NCBI GenBank assembly: GCA_910588175.1
Contig: CAJUQQ010000001.1
Location: 1 to 64,000, forward strand
DNA from: an uncultured Oscillibacter sp.
Lineage (GTDB): Bacteria; Bacillota; Clostridia; Oscillospirales; Oscillospiraceae
DNA: 64,000 nt
Reading direction: 5' to 3'
The notes beneath the pieces are model-generated. The model did not search any database and was not told where the DNA came from. It worked only from the letters and a program-made list of their open reading frames with translations. Positions within the stretch are counted from its first letter, which is position 1; every line of letters begins with the position of its first letter. This document shows positions 58,629-64,000 of the stretch, one piece after another. A program made the translations under genes and the position numbers.

Positions 58629-60215
58629 ATGAAGGGAAAGCTGACCTTGCAGCACCGCCTGATACTTCCCATCGTTCTGCTGGGCCTGGTGACGCTGCTG
58701 TCCAATCTGCTGGCGGTGTTCAGCATCAACAATGTCAACGCCAACGCCGGCGTGATCGTAGACGAATATATGACCAGTGAGACACGACTGGAGGAGATCC
58801 GCCGCTCTATGATGGATCTTCACCGGCTGGCGCTGAGTCATATTGTGGCGGTGGATCACGCCACCATGATCCGTCTCGTTCAGGAAATCAAAGCGGAGGA
58901 GGAGGTCCTGGACGGCCGGTTGGAAGACTATGCGGCCTATGTCGGTCCGGAGGACGAGGCGGTGTTCCGCTCTCTGCGGGAAAGCTACGAGGGCTTTAAG
59001 CACGCCATGGTTCATCTGGTCTGCGCCAGCGCCGACAGCAAGACCCAGGACGCCTACGCCCTGGCCAATGGGGACGTGGCCCTGAGGAGTGACTCCGCAG
59101 AGCGGGCTCTGGATGAGCTCTCCGCTTCTGTCAGCGCCCGGGCCGAGACGGCCCGGGGCCATCTCTTCTTCGTCTACGTGGTCTCGTTGGTTACCAGCGC
59201 CGTGACCCTGACGCTGGGGGTGCTTTTGGTCATCGCGGCCTTCCGCATTATCCGCCGGCATGTAATCGCGCCTATCCGGGACGCGATGTCCACGCTGCAG
59301 GTCAGCTCGGAGCGCATCGGCGGCGTGGTGGAGGAGGTGGGGGACCGGACCCGGCGTTCCGGCGACAGTATCCGGGATCTCTCCCGTCTGACCGCCCAGC
59401 TCTCCGCCGCCCTGGAGGAAATCGCGGGGAGCGCGTCGGCCATTCGGAATACCGCCTCCGGAACCCAGGGGGACGCGGCGGACATGTCGGAGGAGTGCCG
59501 GGGCATCACGGTCTACGCCGGTGAGATTCGGGGCCGGGCGGAGGAGCTGGAGCGCTCTACCCAGGAGCGGACGGAGACCGTCCGCGAAAAGACGGAGGAG
59601 ATCACCGCCCTGTTGGATGAGGCCATCCAAAAGAGCCGGAGCGTGGACCGGATTCACGCTTTGACTCAGGACATACTCACCATCGCCTCTTCTACCAACC
59701 TGATAGCCATCAACGCCTCCGTAGAGGCCACCCGGGCGGGCGAGGCCGGGAAGGGCTTTGCCATGGTGGCCCGGGAGATCCGGCGTCTGGCGGACTCCTC
59801 CTCTGCCGCTGCCAGCCATATTCAGGAGGTCAGCACCGTAGTCACGGGGGCGGTGGAGTATTTGACCCGCAGTGCCCAGGAGTTGGTGGAATATCTCAGC
59901 GGAGCGGTGCTGACCCAGTCCCAGCAGTCGGTTCAGGCCGGGCGGCAGTACCGGGACGACGCCGCGTACATCGAGCGCTGCATCGAGGCCTTCAGCAGCC
60001 GCGTAGAGCGCCTCCAGGGAGCCATGGATGAAATCGCCGGAGCCATTGCCAACATCTCTGGGGCCATTGACGGCGCCGCCACCGGCGTCAGCGGAGCCGC
60101 CGGAAGCACCCAGGAGTTAGTGGAGGATATGGCGGGGATTACCCGGCGGATGCAGACAAACCAAGAGATCGTAGAGGAACTGCGGCGGCAGGTGGATGTA
60201 TTCGCCAACCTGTGA
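58629..60215 (+). CDS. methyl-accepting chemotaxis protein (helical-bundle sensor)
   Basis: The 528-residue product has TM1 (about 12-33), an outer domain of about 145 residues that is all helical (four-helix-bundle type), TM2 (about 181-203), and a cytoplasmic signalling domain with tip 'TNLIAINASVEATRAG'. The HAMP region is short. Helical-bundle receptors often bind periplasmic binding proteins, and here a binding lipoprotein gene lies directly upstream, probably in the same transcript. The start is ATG after GGAGG. Confidence 0.88.
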   Translation: MKGKLTLQHRLILPIVLLGLVTLLSNLLAVFSINNVNANAGVIVDEYMTSETRLEEIRRSMMDLHRLALSHIVAVDHATMIRLVQEIKAEEEVLDGRLEDYAAYVGPEDEAVFRSLRESYEGFKHAMVHLVCASADSKTQDAYALANGDVALRSDSAERALDELSASVSARAETARGHLFFVYVVSLVTSAVTLTLGVLLVIAAFRIIRRHVIAPIRDAMSTLQVSSERIGGVVEEVGDRTRRSGDSIRDLSRLTAQLSAALEEIAGSASAIRNTASGTQGDAADMSEECRGITVYAGEIRGRAEELERSTQERTETVREKTEEITALLDEAIQKSRSVDRIHALTQDILTIASSTNLIAINASVEATRAGEAGKGFAMVAREIRRLADSSSAAASHIQEVSTVVTGAVEYLTRSAQELVEYLSGAVLTQSQQSVQAGRQYRDDAAYIERCIEAFSSRVERLQGAMDEIAGAIANISGAIDGAATGVSGAAGSTQELVEDMAGITRRMQTNQEIVEELRRQVDVFANL

Positions 60216-60245
60216 GCCCGCGCCCCGTGGAAGGAAGGAGACTCT

Positions 60246-61889
60246 ATGAAAAAATTGACGCCACAGCTGATTCACTCTCTCAAGCACTACACCCGGCAGG
60301 ACTTGGCACAAGATCTGACCGCCGGGGTCATTGTGGCTATCATTGCCTTGCCGTTGTCCATCGCCCTGGCCCTGGCCTCCGGCGTGGCTCCGGAGCAGGG
60401 ACTCTACACTGCCATTGCCGCCGGTTTTGTGATCTCCGCTCTGGGCGGAAGCAAGGTCCAGATTGCCGGGCCCACAGCCGCCTTTGCCACCATTGTGGCG
60501 GGCATTGTGGCCCGGAGCGGCATGGAGGGTCTGGCGGCCGCCACGATTCTGGCGGGCGTCATGCTGATTGTGATGGGCGTCCTGCGGATGGGCAGCATGA
60601 TCAAATTTATCCCCTATACCATTACCACCGGCTTCACGGCGGGCATCGCCGTGACCATCCTCATCGGCCAGCTGAAGGACTTTTTCGGCCTGACCTTTGT
60701 GAACGCCCCGGTGGAGACTATGGAGAAGCTGGAGGAGGTGGTCCGAACCTTCTCCACGGTGAATCCCGCCGCTGTGGGTGTAGGGGGCCTTGCCCTGGCG
60801 GTGCTGATTTTCTGGCCCAAGCTATTCCAGAAGGTGCCGGCCTCCCTGGTTGCTGTAGTAGTGACAGCGGCGGCGGTGAAACTGCTGCGTCTGCCGGTGA
60901 ACACCATCGGGGACCTGTACACCATCTCCAGCGCCTTGCCGCGGTTTGCCATGCCCGCTCTGACCTATGACACAGTGGCGGCGGTGCTGCCCGACGCCTT
61001 TACCATCGCGGTGCTGGCGGCCATTGAGTCTCTGCTCTCCGCCGTGGTGGCAGACGAAATGATCGGCTCCCGGCACAACTCCAATATGGAGCTGGTGGCC
61101 CAGGGAGTGGGCAACGCCGTCTCGGCCCTGTTCGGGGGCATCCCGGCCACCGGGGCCATTGCCCGGACGGCGGCGAATATCAAAAACGGCGGACGGTCCC
61201 CCATTGCCGGCATGGTCCACGCCGTGGTCCTGCTGCTGGTGCTGGTGCTGCTGATGCCCTATGCCGCTCTGATTCCCATGCCCTGTATCGCCGCCATTTT
61301 GTTCCAGGTAGCCTATAACATGAGCGGCTGGCGGACCGTGGTCAAGGTGTGGAAGCATTCGCCCAAAAGCGATGTGGCCGTGCTTGCGCTGACCTTTTTG
61401 CTGACGGTGCTCTTCGATCTGGTGGTGGCCATTGCGATGGGGCTGTCCTTGGCCTGCCTGTTGTTCATGAAGCGCATGGCCGACGTGGCCGTGGTGAAGG
61501 AGTGGGAGTATGTGGAGGACACCGGGGATGACCAGGGCCGCCTGAAACCCGTGCCCGCCCATGTGATGGTCTATGAGATCAGCGGGCCCATGTTCTTTGG
61601 CGCGGCGGACAAGATTCCCCACATAGAGCGGAATACCGGGCGGTATGTGCTGATTCTGCGGATGCGCTCCGTGCCCGCCATGGACATCACGGCCCTGAAC
61701 AGCCTCCAGCGGTTGTGGGAGGAATGCCGGGAGAAGGGAATCCGGGTAATTTTCTCCCATGTGAATGAACAGCCTTTGTCTGCATTTCAGAAGTCCGGAC
61801 TGTATGAGCAGGTGGGGGAGGAGAACTTTGCCCCCAATATCGACGCGGCCCTGGCCCTGGCGGCGAAGCTTTCGGAGAGCGCGGTTTGA
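60246..61889 (+). CDS. SulP-family anion transporter with STAS domain
   Basis: The 547-residue product has the SulP membrane domain (about 20-420, 'SGVAPEQGLYTAIAAGF', 'GPTAAFATIV') and a C-terminal STAS domain (about 435-540). SulP proteins move sulfate, bicarbonate or other anions, driven by protons or sodium; the substrate cannot be assigned. Translation starts 30 bases after the chemoreceptor stop with AAGGAG, so it may be co-transcribed with it. Confidence 0.92.
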   Translation: MKKLTPQLIHSLKHYTRQDLAQDLTAGVIVAIIALPLSIALALASGVAPEQGLYTAIAAGFVISALGGSKVQIAGPTAAFATIVAGIVARSGMEGLAAATILAGVMLIVMGVLRMGSMIKFIPYTITTGFTAGIAVTILIGQLKDFFGLTFVNAPVETMEKLEEVVRTFSTVNPAAVGVGGLALAVLIFWPKLFQKVPASLVAVVVTAAAVKLLRLPVNTIGDLYTISSALPRFAMPALTYDTVAAVLPDAFTIAVLAAIESLLSAVVADEMIGSRHNSNMELVAQGVGNAVSALFGGIPATGAIARTAANIKNGGRSPIAGMVHAVVLLLVLVLLMPYAALIPMPCIAAILFQVAYNMSGWRTVVKVWKHSPKSDVAVLALTFLLTVLFDLVVAIAMGLSLACLLFMKRMADVAVVKEWEYVEDTGDDQGRLKPVPAHVMVYEISGPMFFGAADKIPHIERNTGRYVLILRMRSVPAMDITALNSLQRLWEECREKGIRVIFSHVNEQPLSAFQKSGLYEQVGEENFAPNIDAALALAAKLSESAV

Positions 61890-61939
61890 CGGCAGGGGAG
61901 AGCGCCGCGTGGAAAGAATGTCCTGCGTCCACGATTGAA

Positions 61940-62175
61940 AACAGGAGGGACCCGTCTGGACGGAGCCCTTTTGTTCAGCTTATCAAAAAGTGGCGTCTGA
62001 AAGAGGACGGAAGGGAAAAGAGCTACGAGAGAAACCCATCAGGGGTTTCTCTCGTTTTCAATCAGAAGTTTTTCAGACCTTTTGGAAGGTCTGAAAAACT
62101 CGTTCAGGCTGGCGAAAAGACATTTTCGACAGCCTGAACAGGAGGGACCTGTCCGGACGCGGGTCCCTCCTGTTC
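61940..62175 (+). repeat. structured dispersed repeat, copy 3, with flanking palindromes
   Basis: The core (61977-62136) shows three perfect or near-perfect hairpins: CGAGAGAAACCC/GGGTTTCTCTCG (62026-62054), a 15-bp stem with TTGG loop at 62067-62100, and TTCAGGCTG..CGAAAA/TTTTCG..CAGCCTGAA (62103-62138). It is bracketed by related palindromic stretches starting AACAGGAGGGACC at 61940 and 62137. The right one (to 62175) is a strong bidirectional terminator between sulP and the convergent nucleoside hydrolase gene. No gene is seen in the whole 300-bp gap. Confidence 0.85.
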
Positions 62176-62189
62176 ATTTTCAAAATCCC

Positions 62190-63137
62190 TCAGTGAAAGA
62201 CCGAAAAGAGCCGCCGGATAGCCTTGTCGGAATCCACCCGGACGCACACGGCGATTTCATCGTGGTCCAGTTCGCTTTGGAAGCGGTTGTCGGTCAAAAT
62301 CATGCCCCGGAAGGCGGGAGCCTGATACTCGACGCCCGCCCGCAGCATCTTGTACTCGCCGAGGGAGGCGTCCTCCGCGATCAAAAGCGCCAGAGGATCG
62401 TGGACGAAGCTCCGGTGGACCATGCCCTGGGTCAGGCGGTGGAACTCGAAATAGAGCTTCAGCGCCTCGCGGATATACGCCACCGCGCCCCGGCTCTTTT
62501 CCGAGCAATAACGCTCCGCGCCGTCCAGGTCCTTCTCCGTGATGAAGGTTTTGGCGGTCACGTCCAGGCCCACCAGAATCATGTGAAAGCCCGCCCGGAA
62601 TACGATGTCCGCCGCCCGGGCGTCGCCGTAGATATTCGCCTCCGCCACCGGGGTCACGTTGCCGGGAGCTTCCATGCAGCCCCCCATCGTCACGACCCGC
62701 TTGACCTTTTTGGGCAGCGCGGGGTCCTTTTGAAGGGCCTCCGCCAGGTTGGTCAGCCGGCCTGTTGTGACAATGATCAGCTCGCCGTCCAGTTCCTCGG
62801 CCTTGCGGATGATGAAATCCGCGGCATCCATATCCAGGGGCTTTTGACTGCTTTCCGGCAGGATGACATTTCCGATGCCGTTCTCGCCGTGGATGTGAAC
62901 CGGAGCCGTTTCAATGGCCCCGTCCAAGGTGTGCTCCGCGCCGGTCACCACCGGCACCTCATAGCCGCAGTTGGACAGCCGGATCAGGCGCAGGCAGTTG
63001 TCTGTGGACTGGGCCGCGCTGGAATTACCAAAACAGGTGGTGATGCCCTCCACTCGGAGATTGGGGGAGGTCAGGGCGTAGAGGATCGCGATGGAGTCGT
63101 CGATTCCGGTGTCCGCGTCAATCAGGATTCTTCTCAT
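62190..63137 (-). CDS. inosine/uridine-type nucleoside hydrolase
   Basis: The 315-residue product begins 'RRILIDADTGIDDSIAI', the calcium-binding DxDxGxDD site of nucleoside hydrolases. It continues with 'GNSSAAQSTDN' and 'ITTGRLTNLAEAL', and has the conserved His in 'VHRSFVHDPLALL' (about 240). It hydrolyses ribonucleosides to base and ribose. Its start overlaps the uridine phosphorylase stop (ATGA), and the downstream-encoded ribokinase end completes a salvage operon that turns nucleosides into base and ribose 5-phosphate. Confidence 0.93.
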   Translation of the reverse strand: MRRILIDADTGIDDSIAILYALTSPNLRVEGITTCFGNSSAAQSTDNCLRLIRLSNCGYEVPVVTGAEHTLDGAIETAPVHIHGENGIGNVILPESSQKPLDMDAADFIIRKAEELDGELIIVTTGRLTNLAEALQKDPALPKKVKRVVTMGGCMEAPGNVTPVAEANIYGDARAADIVFRAGFHMILVGLDVTAKTFITEKDLDGAERYCSEKSRGAVAYIREALKLYFEFHRLTQGMVHRSFVHDPLALLIAEDASLGEYKMLRAGVEYQAPAFRGMILTDNRFQSELDHDEIAVCVRVDSDKAIRRLFSVFH

Positions 63138-63904
63138 ACCGCCGCCCGCTCCTTGTCCTTCAAAATAATCTGCCGCATGGCCTCCACGCCGACTTGGATG
63201 GCCCGGTGCTCCCAGTCTCTTGGGTAATCCTTATCGTCGTTGGTATAGGTTTCAAATTCCGTGGCGTTGATCATGACGCTGGACATCCGAATGCCCAGGG
63301 AAGCGCCCACCAGGAACAGCACGGAACACTCCATACTGGTGTTTGTCGCGCCGCCCCGGCGGTAGGCGTCCCATTTGGCTTTCAGCATCGGGTACACCGG
63401 TTTGGTTTCCGGAGAGACCTCCGTATAGAAGGAATCCTTTGTAATGGTGACGCCGACGTTGTACGGGAAGCCCAGCTTGACGGCCGCCTCCTCCAGCGCC
63501 TTGACCATGCTGAAATCGGGAACCGCCGGGTACTCCAGGGGAAGGTAGTGGGTTCCGGTACCCTCCATGCGGACGGCGCCGTTGGGAATTACAACGTCGC
63601 CGATGTGGACGCTGGGGGAGACGGAGGCGCAGGAGCCGATCCGCATCATGGTGTGCGCGCCGCACTCGTGGAGCTCCTCCACGGCAATGGTGGCGGAGGG
63701 ACCGCCGATGCCGGTACTGGTCACCGTCACCGGTACGCCCTCCAGCTTGCCGGTGTAGGTCAGAAACTCCCGGTGGTGGGCGATTTTCACAGGCTCGTCA
63801 AAATACTCCGCGATCAGCGCCGCCCGCTCCACGCTGCCCGGCAGAAACACATACTTCCCGATTTGGCTCTCCGTTACGGCAAGGTGCATCATCGTTTTTT
63901 CCAT
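63134..63904 (-). CDS. udp: uridine phosphorylase-like nucleoside phosphorylase
   Basis: The product is 256 residues of the PNP/UDP hexameric family: 'VFLPGSVERA' (phosphate loop), 'VTSTGIGGPSATIAVEEL' (about 60-77), 'MMRIGSCASV' and 'TNTSMECSVLFLVG' (base-binding and catalytic stretch). It splits uridine (or a related nucleoside) with phosphate. ATG at 63904 has AGGAG 8 bases ahead; an in-frame TTG lies 2 codons upstream. The gene sits between the ribokinase and nucleoside hydrolase genes in one minus-strand operon. Confidence 0.9.
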   Translation of the reverse strand: MEKTMMHLAVTESQIGKYVFLPGSVERAALIAEYFDEPVKIAHHREFLTYTGKLEGVPVTVTSTGIGGPSATIAVEELHECGAHTMMRIGSCASVSPSVHIGDVVIPNGAVRMEGTGTHYLPLEYPAVPDFSMVKALEEAAVKLGFPYNVGVTITKDSFYTEVSPETKPVYPMLKAKWDAYRRGGATNTSMECSVLFLVGASLGIRMSSVMINATEFETYTNDDKDYPRDWEHRAIQVGVEAMRQIILKDKERAAV

Positions 63905-63915
63905 AAACAAATCTC

Positions 63916-64000
63916 CTATCTTTCCCGTTTTGCCAGCTCGGTCTCCACCTCTTCCCGGGTGGGGACGGAGGGCATGGCTCCCTCTCTGGACACGGCCAGC
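63916..64000 (-). CDS. C-terminal end of a PfkB-family carbohydrate kinase (ribokinase-like), partial
   Basis: Only the last 28 codons lie in the window. They read as a short tail with 'VSREGAMPSVPTREEVE', which matches the typical ribokinase C-terminus (GAxPSIPTREEVE). The stop TAG is at 63918-63916, 12 bases before the uridine phosphorylase start. As the first visible gene of the operon it would phosphorylate ribose released by the hydrolase. Confidence 0.75.
   Translation of the reverse strand, partial: LAVSREGAMPSVPTREEVETELAKRER

Noticed and set aside
61886..62137. Plus-strand frame across the third structured repeat
   Set aside because: The frame is not maintained in the other two copies; differences between copies follow stem pairing, not codons.

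Overview
The window is a GC-rich stretch (roughly 60% by eye) of the chromosome of an anaerobic, spore-forming member of the Clostridia, most likely an Oscillospiraceae-type gut bacterium. The evidence is the yab-type sporulation/division cluster, two tandem Csp-like germination proteases, AGGAGG-type ribosome binding sites, sigma-A promoters and Firmicutes gene families throughout. The genus cannot be fixed from the sequence alone. I saw no rRNA, tRNA, CRISPR array or transposase gene.

Layout. 1-4.6 kb: a structured repeat, an XpaC/TelA operon, an XRE regulator with a TPM-domain membrane protein, and a small hypothetical gene. 4.7-15.8 kb: degV, then a housekeeping run recJ-relA-dtd-hypothetical-MBL hydrolase-hemZ-nucleoside kinase-zinc ribbon-punA. 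15.9-21.9 kb: spoVB-like flippase, mazG, HU, rqcP, yabP, yabQ, divIC, S1 protein and hpf, in nearly the Bacillus yab order. 22-25.3 kb: two Csp-like subtilases. 25.4-31.6 kb: Crp/Fnr regulator, a thioredoxin/rhodanese/CoA-disulfide reductase operon on the other strand, an ECF sigma factor with a membrane-anchored partner, and a WYL regulator fused in frame to a zinc-ribbon protein. 31.7-40.3 kb: a divergent MarR regulator and an accessory catabolic cluster (acyl-CoA dehydrogenase, two family III CoA-transferases, ferredoxin, hotdog thioesterase, BCCT transporter, GroEL paralogue). 40.8-45.4 kb: CMD-family protein, surface flavodoxin, LysR, DUF2200 and CapA genes on the minus strand. 45.6-55.2 kb: chemoreceptor, a DUF3798-type ABC importer and a PepD dipeptidase. 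55.3-61.9 kb: M15 peptidase, an orphan solute-binding lipoprotein with a chemoreceptor, and a SulP transporter. 62.2-64 kb: a nucleoside salvage operon (nucleoside hydrolase, uridine phosphorylase, ribokinase end).

Three things stand out. (1) The 32.4-40.3 kb cluster has the parts expected for uptake and CoA-dependent breakdown of a quaternary amine such as gamma-butyrobetaine or a related betaine. It has no ETF, CoA ligase or enoyl-CoA hydratase, and it carries its own chaperonin paralogue; one of the two CoA-transferase subunits lacks the catalytic Asp. (2) A roughly 160-bp repeat occurs three times (window start, after groEL, after sulP). It folds into three consecutive hairpins with compensatory base changes between copies, and each complete copy is bracketed by a duplicated, locally unique palindrome. 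(3) Three short non-coding inverted-repeat elements are each flanked by a TAA duplication; in two cases that TAA is the stop codon of the upstream gene.
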